The position numbers and the translations under genes were made by a program. A stretch of 36,980 bases of DNA from DAOTUB01 sp034437455 (GTDB lineage: Bacteria; Chloroflexota; Anaerolineae; B4-G1), in contig DAOTUB010000086.1 in assembly GCA_034437455.1 (NCBI GenBank), positions 1 through 36,980 on the forward strand, written 5' to 3'. Under the pieces are notes generated by a model. That model worked only from the letters and a program-made list of their open reading frames with translations, was not told the origin of the DNA and did not search any database. This document shows, piece after piece, positions 8,443-17,550 of this stretch. Position 1 is the stretch's first letter. Every line of letters starts with the position of its first letter.

Positions 8443-9435
8443 TTAGTTTTCTTCAGCCGCCTGTTCTATCCGCCGCTGCACACGCAGCGCCAGGAAAGTG
8501 AGCCATGGTGAGGGATGCTTCTTATCGGCAAAGGACCAGCCCTTCCAGGCACGGTACATCGAACTGGCATTGTAACGACCATCCTCATTACCTTGAGCCG
8601 TGATCGTCTCTACCATCTCTCGGAAGCGAGGATCAGAGTAGACAAAGGGGAAACGACTGAGCACATCCACCACGTGCAGGATGTCGTACCAGACGAAGGG
8701 GTATTTGAGCTTGCGAAAATCGGTGCCGATCCCGAACAGGTAGAGCTTGCGTTCGGTCTGGTGTTCCCAATGCCAGAGGAGCATCTCGGTGCCTGCGCGC
8801 GTGGCGGGACTGTCGAGCAATTCAGGTACTTGAGATAATGCCTTCAGCGCGTAGACGTTGACGATGGGGCAGGGATCAGCTTTGCGGCCTGGGCCTCTGA
8901 ATATCTTGCCCTCCTCCGATGCGGCCGCCCGGCAGCGCCAGCCGTTATCTTCTACCAGTCCGACCAGGTGATCTACTGCTCGTTGCACGCGCTCGTCGCT
9001 GCCTAGTCCGAAAGCCAGCAGCGCGTAAAGCAGGGTGGGGGCGTCGCACAGCATCCACGTCCACGTATCCTCGCCGGTCCCGCTGCGCGACTCGGGAATG
9101 TTCATCGGGATTTGAAAAGCTCCCTCCGACGACTGGTGGGCCAGTACAGCCTCAATACCAGCGGTTATCCCATCATCGTCAGCGCGCACGCCGAAATCGG
9201 CCAGCGTGCTGAATTTGTAGATGAGATGTTGGGCATCGTTGTGCCGCTTGAGAGCATAGCCAGGCCAGGCAGCGGTCTCAGCAATCATCCCCTGCACTTG
9301 GGAATGGGCCAGCATCTCGTCGCGGGCGGCTTGCACCTCGGCGTCGTCCTGGGGCCGGTCGAGCAAATCCACCAGCGTGCGGTAGCAGGTCCACGGTTCG
9401 CCCGAGTTCAGTAGCCATTCTATTTGTTCTATCAT
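8443..9435 (-). CDS. Alpha/alpha-toroid (prenyltransferase/squalene-cyclase-like) protein, paralog 1
   Basis: A 330-residue soluble, helix-rich protein. It shares a framework with the products at 16516-17550 and 18225-19157: an N-terminal motif around TLVDLLDRPQDDAEVQAAR, repeated helix pairs with Gly/Trp turns, and a C-terminal PSPWLTFLALRV. This layout resembles the alpha/alpha-barrel of prenyltransferase and squalene-cyclase repeats. The DXDD or Zn-site residues of true cyclases or prenyltransferases are not evident, so no enzyme activity is assigned. It follows the DUF4332-like gene by 46 bases and is probably the last gene of that transcript. Confidence 0.6.
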   Translation of the reverse strand: MIEQIEWLLNSGEPWTCYRTLVDLLDRPQDDAEVQAARDEMLAHSQVQGMIAETAAWPGYALKRHNDAQHLIYKFSTLADFGVRADDDGITAGIEAVLAHQSSEGAFQIPMNIPESRSGTGEDTWTWMLCDAPTLLYALLAFGLGSDERVQRAVDHLVGLVEDNGWRCRAAASEEGKIFRGPGRKADPCPIVNVYALKALSQVPELLDSPATRAGTEMLLWHWEHQTERKLYLFGIGTDFRKLKYPFVWYDILHVVDVLSRFPFVYSDPRFREMVETITAQGNEDGRYNASSMYRAWKGWSFADKKHPSPWLTFLALRVQRRIEQAAEEN

Positions 9436-9481
9436 TGCCAGTCACGCTCTCCTCTTGGGCCAAACCCAAAGCAACTCAGTC

Positions 9482-10150
9482 TCACCCATGCTCGATCGCC
9501 TTTGGCAGATACCGGGCGGTTTCAAGACAGTATTCAATGTCTTTCGTGCCTAAAGATGCTCCTTCCTCGACAGCGCGCACTTTTTCAAGCAGTTCATCCA
9601 CCGAATGTGTCAGAAACACCTCCAGCGTATCGACATTCACGTCGTAAAAGAGTCGAACAGCCACCGGTCCCACGCCCACAATCCTCGCCAGATCGGAAAG
9701 TTTGACCAACTCCAACAGCGTGTCATTGGGCACACCTGTCTGTTCGGCCAACGCAGTTCGGTCCGCTGGGGATAGCGCCCGCTTGAAAAGGCGCTTGGTG
9801 TGCTTGATGCCAACGGCGGCCAACTTCTCCACGTGCTCCAGATTGACGCCGGGGATCCTTTCCAGGTTGAAGGGTTTGGAGACGTAGCTGTTCACCTCGC
9901 GCCTCAATATGACTAGATAATCGAGAGGCATCCTCGATTCCTGCGAGAATGTTTCCCGTTTGGCCTTGCTCTTGAGGGCAGCTCTCAACTCGGCCAGGTT
10001 CTCGACTCCCATCGAAGCCAGCGCCGCGAACCGCTCGTCCATTTTTTCCAGCAGTATCCTGCGAGACGGCGGAACGTCCTTCGTTTCCAGCATGCGCCTG
10101 AACTGCTCCAGGCTGAATTGTTCGAGATCGATGCAGTATAAATTTGTCAC
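9482..10150 (-). CDS. DUF4332-like helix-hairpin-helix protein
   Basis: 222 residues. The second half reads IPGVNLEHVEKLAAVGI, then LSPADRTALAEQTGVP, then LSDLARIVGVGPVAVRLFYDVNVDTLEVFL. This spacing of two helix-hairpin-helix-like GVG/PGV units is typical of DUF4332 proteins. Such folds often bind DNA or proteins, but the family has no firm role. The GTG start at 10150 is preferred over an upstream TTG because AAAGGAG lies 8 bases before it. It sits about 50 bases downstream of the broken aldo/keto reductase and may share a transcript with uvrA. Confidence 0.65.
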   Translation of the reverse strand: MTNLYCIDLEQFSLEQFRRMLETKDVPPSRRILLEKMDERFAALASMGVENLAELRAALKSKAKRETFSQESRMPLDYLVILRREVNSYVSKPFNLERIPGVNLEHVEKLAAVGIKHTKRLFKRALSPADRTALAEQTGVPNDTLLELVKLSDLARIVGVGPVAVRLFYDVNVDTLEVFLTHSVDELLEKVRAVEEGASLGTKDIEYCLETARYLPKAIEHG

Positions 10151-10201
10151 ATTGATTTCTCCTTTTCTGGGATCCGCGCCAGGTTGTAGTTCGTCACCCA
10201 A

Positions 10202-11055
10202 TCACGACTCAAACAACTCGACCGCCTCTCTCATCTTGGAAATCACGTCCACGTCGAATGGGCAGCGTTCCATACATACGCCGCACTCGATGCAAACGGA
10301 AGCCCTGGCCGGCAGAGCGCTATACGTGGTCTGCGACGCTGCCGTCATCTGCTGCTGCGCCAGATCTAGCGTGCGGATAATCAGGCCAACGTCAATCACC
10401 GATGGGCACGGCAAGCAGTGGTTGCAATAGACGCACTCCCCTTCCGTGGACTCCAGGTAAGCCAGGGCCGCCGACACTTGCTCCAGGCTCTCGCAGCCGG
10501 GGACGACGGTGCAGACGCCCACCTGTGAGAGTGTGTAAGACAGGCATTGTACCGGCGTGATCGGCTCTGACTTTTTGAGCTTGAGCGCCGAACCACCCAT
10601 TTGATACCCAGACACACGAAGCGTGCCTTTCCCTCGTGTTGGAGGCTTCGGGCCAACCCCCCACGCTCGTAATCCTTGACGGTGTGAACGTTGCTCAGGA
10701 ATAAAACGTCCACGTAATCAGTGTCCAGCCGCGAGAGCAGGTCGAGGAAGAACGTCTCACTCTTTTTCTCGCTACGCGACTTGTGGTACTGGCCGTCTTT
10801 TTCCGTGGAGCCTAGATGCCCGGTCAGGAAGACGCGGTCTCGGCGTCCTTCCAATGCCGCGCTGATATTGTCCAGGTATTCGGGGAAAGAAAAGATGAGG
10901 TCAATGTAGTTTGCCCCGTGCTCAACGGCTTCCCGGATGACTGCGATCACCGTTTCACGTGGTTTATTGTTCAGATATTCCGTTCCCAGCCCGATGACGC
11001 CAACGTCGAGATTGGTTCTGCCCAACGTTCGAAACACCATCTCGATCTTGATCAA
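10202..11055 (-). pseudogene. Aldo/keto reductase with C-terminal ferredoxin domain, broken by an internal deletion
   Basis: Two reading frames together make one protein. The first (11055 down to about 10615) encodes the aldo/keto reductase N-terminus: FRTLGRTNLDVGVIGLGTEYL, the NYIDLIFSFPEY region and LDTDYVDVLFLSNV. It runs up to SLQHEGKARFV. The second frame (about 10615 down to 10202) resumes at GGSALKLKKSEPITPVQCLSY, then GECVYCNHCLPCP and CIECGVCMERCP, a ferredoxin-like tail. About 100 residues of the barrel between these points are missing, so one out-of-frame deletion of roughly 0.3 kb explains both the loss and the frameshift. The start overlaps the uvrA stop. A sequencing or assembly error cannot be excluded, but the missing middle argues for a real lesion. 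Confidence 0.75.
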
Positions 11056-13913
11056 AGCACCTTCCTCAAGAACTGCCCCGTATAACTCTCCTTCACCTTT
11101 GCGACCTCCTCTGGCGAGCCTTGCGCGGTGATGTACCCGCCTTCGTCGCCACCCTCCGGCCCCAAGTCAATGATCCAGTCCGCCGTCTTGACCACATCCA
11201 AATTGTGCTCGATGACGATGACTGTGTTGCCCGCGTCCGTCAGCCGGTGGAGTACGTCGAGCAGCTTTTGGATATCGGCAAAGTGCAACCCGGTCGTCGG
11301 CTCATCGAGGATGTAGACTGTGTCGCCGGTCGAGACGCGGGCCAGTTCCTTCGCCAGCTTGACCCGCTGCGCCTCGCCGCCAGAGAGCGTGGTCGCGCTC
11401 TGGCCCAGCTTGATGTAGCTCAGGCCCACATCGGCCAGCGTCTGCAAGATGCGCTTTACCTTCGGCACGTTGCCAAAGAACTCGAGCGCCTCCTCCACGT
11501 CCATATCGAGCACATCGGCGATGTTCTTTCCTCCGGCAGCGTGATGCCGGCCGTAGCGAATCTGAAGCGTCTCTCGGTTGAAGCGCATTCCCTTGCACAC
11601 GTTACACGTCACCCACACATCGGGCAAAAAGTGCATCTCCACCTTCTTCTTGCCGTACCCCTTGCACGCCTCGCAGCGCCCGCCCTTGACATTGAAACTA
11701 AAGCGCCCCTTCTTGTAACCGCGGGCCTTGGCCTCGGGCGTCTTGGCGAACAGCTCGCGGATGAGCGTCATCACCTTGACGTACGTGGCGGGGTTGGAGC
11801 GCGGCGTGCGCCCGATGGGGTACTGGGTGATGTTGATCACCTTGTCCACGTGCTCCAACCCCTCGATGCGGTCATGCTCGCCGGGTTTCTGCTCCGCGCG
11901 GTGCAGCGCCATCGCGAGCGCCGGGTGGAAGGTCTGCGCCACCAGCGATGACTTGCCGCCGCCCGAGACGCCCGTGACGCAGGTGAACAGCCCCAGCGGA
12001 AAGCGCACGTCCAGATTCTTGAGGTTGTTCTGCCGCGCGCCGATGACCGCGAGCCACTTGCCGTTCGTCGGTCGCCGCTGGCCATTGGGCGACGCCACCT
12101 GCAACTCGCCGCGCATGTAACGCCCCGTCAGCGAATTGGGATGCTCGACGATCTCCTGCGGCGTGCCGGCGGCCACCACCCAGCCGCCGTTGACGCCCGC
12201 TCCCGGCCCCAGGTCGACGATCCAATCGGCGGTGCGCACCGTCTCCTCGTCGTGCTCGACGACGAGGACGGTGTTGCCCATATCGCGCAGCCGCTCCAGC
12301 ATATCGAGCAGGCGGCGATTGTCGCGCGAGTGCAGGCCAATGCTCGGCTCGTCCAGGATGTAGAGCACGCCCACCAGCCCGCAGCCGATCTGGCTGGCCA
12401 GCCGGATGCGCTGCCCCTCACCACCGGAGAGGGTGGGGGCGGGGCGGTTCAGCGTCAGGTAGTACAGTCCGACGTTCATCAGGAACTCGAGCCGCTCGCC
12501 AATCTCCTTCAGCACCTCCTCGCCGATCTCCATCTGCTCAGGCGACAACTGCGGCCACAGCTCCTCGATCCACTGGTGCGCCTCGCCGATGCTCATCGCC
12601 GTCACATGGTTGATCGTTCGCTCGCCGACAGTCACGGCGGCGCTCTCCGGTCGCAACCGCTCGCCGCGGCAGGTGGGGCAGGGTTGCTGGCTCATAAACT
12701 TGGTGTACCACCGGCGCATACCATCCGACTTGGTCTGGCGGTAGCGGCGGCGGATGGAATTGACGGTGCCTTCGAACTCCCACTCGCCTTGCCACTCGCC
12801 CCGCTCGCTCTCCGATTGCCAGTTCACCGTGACGCCGCCAAACAGGATCGCCTGCTGACACTCCTCCGATAGATCGCGCCAGGGCGTATCCAGGTCATGG
12901 TCAAAGTGTTCGACGATCTGCTTTACGATCTTGTACGTGCCGCTGGATTTTTTCTTGCGCAGTTCACCGTAGGTGTGGACGCCGCCCTCGTGCAGCGTCT
13001 TGTCCGGGTCGACGAACAGGTCAATGTCGAACTCGATCTTGGTGCCCAGACCGTTACACTCGGGGCACATGCCCATCGGCGAGTTGAAGCTGAACATCGC
13101 CGGCGTCAATTCGGGAAAGCTCAGGTTGCACACCGGGCAGGCGTTCTGTTCCGAAAGTAGCCAATCCTCGCCGTCGCCCCGGTCAATGATGATCAAACCG
13201 TCGGCGGCGCGCAGGGCCGTCTCGACCGAATCCGTCAAACGAGTCACAAACTCGTCGCGCACTTTGCCATCCTCGGATGGGGCGATCAGCCGATCCACGA
13301 CCAACTCAACGTCGTGCTTCTTTTTCTTGTCGAGCGTGATCGTCTCGCTCAGCTCCCCTACCTCGCCGTCCACCCGCACGCGAGAAAAGCCGTCGGCGCG
13401 AGCCTGAGCGAACGCATCCTTGAACGCCCCCTTGCGGTTGCGGGCCAGCGGAGCCAACACCTGGAAGCGTGTGTCGCCTGGCAACACGGCCACCTGTTCG
13501 ACGATCTCTTGCGCCGACTGGGCGTGCACCTCGCGTCCACATTCCGGGCAGTGCGGTGTCCCCACGCGGGCAAAGAACACGCGCAGGTAGTCGTAAATCT
13601 CGGTCACCGTCGCCACCGTCGAGCGGGGGTTCTTTCTCACCGCCTTCTGCTCGATGGCGATCGCCGGGCTGAGGCCGCCGATAAAGTCGACCTTTGGCTT
13701 TTCCATCTGGCCGATGAACTGGCGGGCGTAGGAGGAGAGCGACTCGACGTAGCGACGCTGGCCCTCGGCATAGAGCGTGTCGAAGGCGAGCGACGACTTG
13801 CCGCTGCCCGAGACGCCCGTGATCACCACCAGCTTGAAGCGCGGCAGTGTCACGTCAATGTTCCTCAGGTTGTGTTCCTTCGCTCCTCGGATGACGATCT
13901 TGTCGTGATACAT
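11052..13913 (-). CDS. uvrA: Excinuclease ABC subunit A
   Basis: A 953-residue protein of full UvrA length, the damage-sensing ATPase of nucleotide-excision repair that loads UvrB onto damaged DNA. Walker A motifs are GVSGSGKSS near residue 33 and GVSGGGKSS in the second half. ABC signatures are LSGGEGQRIRL near 490 and LSGGEAQRVKL at 843, each followed by a LDEPS/T box. Zinc-binding pairs CPVC/CPEC (about residues 258-285) and CEAC/CNVC (second half) are intact. The start follows an AGAGGTG box. It is followed by the remnant of an aldo/keto reductase gene that overlaps its stop, and preceded at 51 bases by a WYL-domain gene. Confidence 0.97.
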   Translation of the reverse strand: MYHDKIVIRGAKEHNLRNIDVTLPRFKLVVITGVSGSGKSSLAFDTLYAEGQRRYVESLSSYARQFIGQMEKPKVDFIGGLSPAIAIEQKAVRKNPRSTVATVTEIYDYLRVFFARVGTPHCPECGREVHAQSAQEIVEQVAVLPGDTRFQVLAPLARNRKGAFKDAFAQARADGFSRVRVDGEVGELSETITLDKKKKHDVELVVDRLIAPSEDGKVRDEFVTRLTDSVETALRAADGLIIIDRGDGEDWLLSEQNACPVCNLSFPELTPAMFSFNSPMGMCPECNGLGTKIEFDIDLFVDPDKTLHEGGVHTYGELRKKKSSGTYKIVKQIVEHFDHDLDTPWRDLSEECQQAILFGGVTVNWQSESERGEWQGEWEFEGTVNSIRRRYRQTKSDGMRRWYTKFMSQQPCPTCRGERLRPESAAVTVGERTINHVTAMSIGEAHQWIEELWPQLSPEQMEIGEEVLKEIGERLEFLMNVGLYYLTLNRPAPTLSGGEGQRIRLASQIGCGLVGVLYILDEPSIGLHSRDNRRLLDMLERLRDMGNTVLVVEHDEETVRTADWIVDLGPGAGVNGGWVVAAGTPQEIVEHPNSLTGRYMRGELQVASPNGQRRPTNGKWLAVIGARQNNLKNLDVRFPLGLFTCVTGVSGGGKSSLVAQTFHPALAMALHRAEQKPGEHDRIEGLEHVDKVINITQYPIGRTPRSNPATYVKVMTLIRELFAKTPEAKARGYKKGRFSFNVKGGRCEACKGYGKKKVEMHFLPDVWVTCNVCKGMRFNRETLQIRYGRHHAAGGKNIADVLDMDVEEALEFFGNVPKVKRILQTLADVGLSYIKLGQSATTLSGGEAQRVKLAKELARVSTGDTVYILDEPTTGLHFADIQKLLDVLHRLTDAGNTVIVIEHNLDVVKTADWIIDLGPEGGDEGGYITAQGSPEEVAKVKESYTGQFLRKVL

Positions 13914-13964
13914 AACACCTCTTGTGATTTGATCAGAATGACACAGTTTTGCGTGATGAATCGG

Positions 13965-14720
13965 TTATTCATTGGATGTGTACTGCGCCGCGATGGCGCG
14001 GACTCGCTTGCCCACCAGGAGGCGCAGTTCCTCCGGCTCCAGTACCGTGGCGGTGGGGCCGTACCACAGCGCCGTGTGCGCCGCCCATTCCAGATCTGAC
14101 GTGGCAAACGTGACGACCACCGAACCGTCGGGTTGTTCCTCCAGCGTATCCCAGAAGGCGCGATTGTCCAGCGCCGTGAGCGCCGCCTCCGGTTCAAAGT
14201 GCATGCGGACCTGCACCCGAGGTTGGGCATACGTCTCATCCTCTGCCGCCAGATACTCCTGGATGTCGAAATCGGCTGGCGCGTCAAAGATCGTGTCCAG
14301 CAGCGTCAGTTCGATGATGCGATCCACGCGGAAGGTGCGGATCGCATCGCGCAGGTGGCAATGGCCAATGGCATACCACCAGCCCCAGCGATGGACCAGC
14401 GCGTAGGGGTCGACGTCGCGATGCAGCGGCTCGGGCTGGCCCCGTCCTCGATAGACCATCGCCACCTGTCGCCGCTCGCGGGTCGCGCGTCGCAGCTTCT
14501 CGAGCAGTGGAACCAGCGGCGTGTGATCGGCGCGGTGCATGCCGGTCGCCACCAGCGTCCGGCGCGCCCAGGCGACTTCGTGCCGCTGCTCGTCGGGGAG
14601 GACGTTGTTCAGCTTGGCCAATGCTCCCTGCGCGGCCTCCTGGTATAACTGGCCCCATATCTCTCTCACGAGGCTGGTTCCCAGGTAGACGGCGACGGCC
14701 TCCTCGGGGGTGAGGACCAT
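13965..14720 (-). CDS. WYL-domain protein lacking the N-terminal HTH (truncated YafY-type regulator)
   Basis: 251 residues. DPYALVHRWGWWYAIGHCHLRDAIRTFRVDRI is the core of a WYL domain (here WYA), and the rest matches the C-terminal WCX extension of YafY-like regulators. Such proteins are normally about 310-330 residues with a DeoR-type winged helix at the N-terminus. Here the protein begins at LTPEEAVAVYLGTSLV, a segment that usually lies after the HTH, and the missing part is not found upstream. A repeat element starts 3 bases before the ATG, which suggests the 5' end was lost by rearrangement at the element. There is no clear ribosome-binding site, so it may be a pseudogene or a ligand-sensing remnant. 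Confidence 0.75.
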   Translation of the reverse strand: MVLTPEEAVAVYLGTSLVREIWGQLYQEAAQGALAKLNNVLPDEQRHEVAWARRTLVATGMHRADHTPLVPLLEKLRRATRERRQVAMVYRGRGQPEPLHRDVDPYALVHRWGWWYAIGHCHLRDAIRTFRVDRIIELTLLDTIFDAPADFDIQEYLAAEDETYAQPRVQVRMHFEPEAALTALDNRAFWDTLEEQPDGSVVVTFATSDLEWAAHTALWYGPTATVLEPEELRLLVGKRVRAIAAQYTSNE

Positions 14721-14722
14721 TT

Positions 14723-14945
14723 GTAACTACCCAGCCTGTCATTGCGAGCCGCGCTTTTTGCGGCGAAGCAATCTCTGGAATTCCAGAAGGGGATTGCGCG
14801 GACGTTGTTTGTCCGCCGTCCCTTCGTCTACGCTCAGGGCAGGCTCCTTCGTCTACGCTCAGGGCAGGCTCCTTCGTCTACGCTCAGGGCAGGCTGCTTT
14901 GCTCCTCGCAATGACGGGCAACAGCGGCCCTGGCTGAGTAGTTAC
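14723..14945. mobile_element. MITE-like inverted-repeat element, 223 bp
   Basis: The ends are inverted copies: GTAACTACCCAGCC (14723-14736) against GGCTGAGTAGTTAC (14932-14945), 13 of 14 matching. A second, perfect 11-bp pair lies inside: GTCATTGCGAG (14738-14748) and CTCGCAATGAC (14905-14915). There is no transposase, and no target duplication was found at the ends. The interior holds GAAGCAATCTC-type sequence common to dispersed palindromic repeats, plus three tandem 25-bp units. Confidence 0.6.
14821..14895. repeat. Three identical 25-bp tandem repeats
   Basis: The unit starts CCTTCGTCTACG and ends GGCAGGCT; copies lie at 14821-14845, 14846-14870 and 14871-14895 without mismatch or spacer. 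It sits inside the 223-bp inverted-repeat element. Identity of the copies implies recent slippage or duplication. Confidence 0.9.
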
Positions 14946-15102
14946 GAAACTTTTATCTCATTTCTTTCCGAGACGTTTGCATCCACAAGATATGCTTTCC
15001 TCTCTCGTTTTGAAGCAGAAAGCGGATGGTCCGCTGGCATACCGTCTTCTCATCCCCCCATCCGCTTATCCGTTACTCATCCGCTGCACCAAGAGCGGCT
15101 TT
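14946..15102. other. Non-coding remainder of the gap between WYL and M20 genes
   Basis: The gap 14721-15102 is 382 bases; this part lies outside the repeat element. No plausible gene is seen. It has several short ATCCGCT/AGCGGAT direct and inverted copies. Just after the M20 stop, CCGCT and AGCGG could form a weak hairpin, but no convincing terminator T-run follows. Confidence 0.4.
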
Positions 15103-16512
15103 TTAGCCAGCAGGCTGAGGAATGGCCTCTTCGGGAAGTGGCGAGACGTACTTTTTGCCGTCGGTGCTTTTCTCAAACTCCTCGCGCGCGGCCTGCAAAA
15201 GTTCCGGCTTGGTTTCGAGATCCAGGGCTGTCAATGCCAGCACCCTGGCGGCGACCATCATGCCCTTGAAACCGATGCTCGAACCCGAAGTGACCACCGT
15301 TTGCCAACTATGTCCCGGCGTGCCCAGCGCCTCACAGCAAGTGGTGAGCTGCGCAGTGGGAGCGATGTGGCTCACGTCGCCGACGTCGGTAGAGCCTCCC
15401 ATCACCTCGCCCTTGTCGTAAGGCTCGATGACCTTGTCGCAGAGCGGGTCTCCTACCTCTTCCCGCGTCATCTTGTACCGTTCCAGGCTTTTCTCTATCG
15501 AGCCGGGCGGAAAGGTCTCTTGCAACTGCTTGGCAAACGCCTTTTCTTCTTCGGTGAATTGAGGAGCGCCGACCACCTTCAGCTTTTCCATCAACAGGTC
15601 GCCAATGACGTCGTTCGGCAGCACGTTGTAACATCCGGTCAAGAACTCGACGTCGTAGGTCGTCTCGGTCATCAGCGCGGCCCCTTGGGCGATGTTGAGC
15701 ACCCAGGCATAGATCTCTTCGACCTGATCCCGCTTGGGAGCGCGGACATAGTACCACACCTGCGCGTAAGGCGGGACGACATTCGGCGCTCTGCCGCCGT
15801 CGGTGATCACGCAGTGAACGCGGGCGTCCTTGATGATGTGCTCGCGCATATAGTTGACGCCGACGTCCATCAGTTGGACGCCGTCCAACGCGCTGCGCCC
15901 CATCTCTGGGGAGCCACCCGCGTGCGAGGCGCGCCCATGAAAGTTCACCTTGAACGAGTTCAGCGCCAGCGCCGAAGACGCCCACAGCGAATTGGCAAAA
16001 GCCGGGTGCCAGGTGATCGCCGCGTCCAGATCGTCAAAGACGCCATCCCGCGCCATATAGACTTTGCCGACCAGCGTCTCTTCGGCAGGGCAACCGTAAT
16101 AGCGAATTGTGCCCTCGATACTTTTTTCTTCCATCGCCGCCTTGACGGCCAATGCCGCGCCCAGGGCTCCCACGCCCAGCAGGTTATGTCCACAGCCGTG
16201 CCCAGGACCATCCTCTTCGATGGGGTCTTTGATTGTGGACATTTTCTGGGAAAGGCTCGGCAGCGCGTCGTACTCGCCAAGAATGCCGATGATAGGCCTT
16301 CCCTCTCCCCAGGAGGCTACGAACGCTGTGGGCATCTGGCCGACGCCCATCTCGACGGAGAAACCGGCCTCCTTGAGCTGCTCTGCGAGCAACTGCGATG
16401 CATAGGTCTCCTGCACGCCAAGTTCCGGGTGTTCCCAGATGGACTTGGCCAATTCGACGAGTTTGTCTTCGTTTGCTCCCAGAAAATCGAGAGCCTTCTC
16501 CTCTAAGCCCAT
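15103..16512 (-). CDS. M20 metallopeptidase-family amidohydrolase, AbgB-like
   Basis: 469 residues. Di-zinc motifs of the M20 amidohydrolase group are present: GHGCGHN near residue 105, the PAEE box near 142, HPAF near 168, and a C-terminal GGSTDVGDVSH. A lid/dimerisation insert with GRASHAGGSPE follows. The best match is the AbgB type (p-aminobenzoyl-glutamate hydrolase subunit B and relatives), cytosolic enzymes that cut N-acyl or aryl amides of amino acids. The AbgA partner is absent, so the real substrate is open. The ATG has a GGAGG box overlapping the stop of the upstream toroid gene, so translation is coupled. It is the last gene of a four-gene unit. Confidence 0.85.
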   Translation of the reverse strand: MGLEEKALDFLGANEDKLVELAKSIWEHPELGVQETYASQLLAEQLKEAGFSVEMGVGQMPTAFVASWGEGRPIIGILGEYDALPSLSQKMSTIKDPIEEDGPGHGCGHNLLGVGALGAALAVKAAMEEKSIEGTIRYYGCPAEETLVGKVYMARDGVFDDLDAAITWHPAFANSLWASSALALNSFKVNFHGRASHAGGSPEMGRSALDGVQLMDVGVNYMREHIIKDARVHCVITDGGRAPNVVPPYAQVWYYVRAPKRDQVEEIYAWVLNIAQGAALMTETTYDVEFLTGCYNVLPNDVIGDLLMEKLKVVGAPQFTEEEKAFAKQLQETFPPGSIEKSLERYKMTREEVGDPLCDKVIEPYDKGEVMGGSTDVGDVSHIAPTAQLTTCCEALGTPGHSWQTVVTSGSSIGFKGMMVAARVLALTALDLETKPELLQAAREEFEKSTDGKKYVSPLPEEAIPQPAG

Positions 16513-16515
16513 TTT

Positions 16516-17550
16516 TTATTCCTCCGTTCGACGTTGACTAGCGAGTTTGAGCACTCGGAGCGCCCGCAACGTGACCCACTTGCTGGGCTGCCCCTTCTTC
16601 TCGACGTCGGTCCACATCTTGCCGTTGTAACTATACTCCATTTTCCAGCGCCCTTGCTCATCCTGTTTGGAGAGCACCAGTTCAAGCGCCTCGTCCAAGC
16701 GCGGGCGGCGTCGTGTGGGGTCCCACGCTGCCACACGGTCGCCGCCATAGCCTGCCTCGCCCAGCGCCTCCAGGTTGAGCAGCACGTCGGTGACGTAGCC
16801 GAGCGGGTAGCCGAACTTGAACCAACTGGAGTTGATGCGCTCTTTGTAGGGGTAGTCGGCGCGGGCGACGTCGTAGCTCAGGAGAAAATCGGTGCAGGTT
16901 TCGACGGCGGCTTCGACGGCGGGAGTGCGGCCCTCGGCGGGCACGCGGTTGAGCGCCCACAACGCCTGCACCGCGCCCCATCCGCAGGGCAGCCCATAGT
17001 TGGCGGAGCAGACAAAGCCGGGTTCCTGGATGCCTCCCCGGCGATACCACTCGTACCCCTCGCCGGTGATGGAACGGGCCAGCGCGTCAATCGAGCGCTC
17101 CAGCCGCTCGTCGCCCCAATAGCCCAGTTCGAGGAGCGCCCGCACGACGTTGCCCCACAGACAGTGGATGGTCTTGCTGGGAGTGCCGTTGACGGAGAAA
17201 CCATCGTTCTTGGCCTGGGCGTGGGCAAAGACGTGCTCGACGGCGCGACGTATCCGTTCGTCCAAGGCCCGCGGCCCGCCGTCGGCTCCCAGTTGAGCCA
17301 GAAAGATCACCTGCCAGAGCGTGGCGCGATATTTGGGAGAATAGCCCGGGCCGGGCTTGACCCAGTAGCCGTCTGGATATTGGGCCTCGAGGATGGTAGG
17401 GACGGGACCAGTGCGCATCACCGCGGCTTGCGCGGAGGCGACCTCTGGGTCAGTTGGAGGACGGCCCAGGAGATCGCGCAGGGCGAAATAGCGCACACCG
17501 GGGTTGGCCTCGTCTGGTTCGAGCAGCCACGGGAGAGGATCGGCGTTCAC
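16516..17550 (-). CDS. Alpha/alpha-toroid protein, paralog 2
   Basis: 344 residues, helix-rich and soluble. The N-terminus (NPGVRYFALRDLLGRPPTD) and C-terminus (KGQPSKWVTLRALRVLKL) match the same segments in the proteins at 8443-9435 and 18225-19157. The middle has repeats with Trp/Gly turns, such as SANYGLPCGWGAVQALWAL. The fold is probably the alpha/alpha-barrel of terpene-cyclase and prenyltransferase repeats, with no recognised catalytic motif. Its GTG start overlaps the stop of the GAF gene by 4 bases and its stop lies 3 bases before the M20 gene, so all three are made together. Confidence 0.6.
   Translation of the reverse strand: MNADPLPWLLEPDEANPGVRYFALRDLLGRPPTDPEVASAQAAVMRTGPVPTILEAQYPDGYWVKPGPGYSPKYRATLWQVIFLAQLGADGGPRALDERIRRAVEHVFAHAQAKNDGFSVNGTPSKTIHCLWGNVVRALLELGYWGDERLERSIDALARSITGEGYEWYRRGGIQEPGFVCSANYGLPCGWGAVQALWALNRVPAEGRTPAVEAAVETCTDFLLSYDVARADYPYKERINSSWFKFGYPLGYVTDVLLNLEALGEAGYGGDRVAAWDPTRRRPRLDEALELVLSKQDEQGRWKMEYSYNGKMWTDVEKKGQPSKWVTLRALRVLKLASQRRTEE

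Noticed and set aside
14821..14895. Three identical 25-bp repeats as a possible CRISPR array
   Set aside because: The copies are directly adjacent with no spacers, and no cas gene is near.
14977..16506. Long open frame on the plus strand (509 codons) opposite the M20 gene
   Set aside because: The minus-strand frame has all M20 metal motifs; the plus-strand product is His/Arg-rich without any domain and has no ribosome-binding site.
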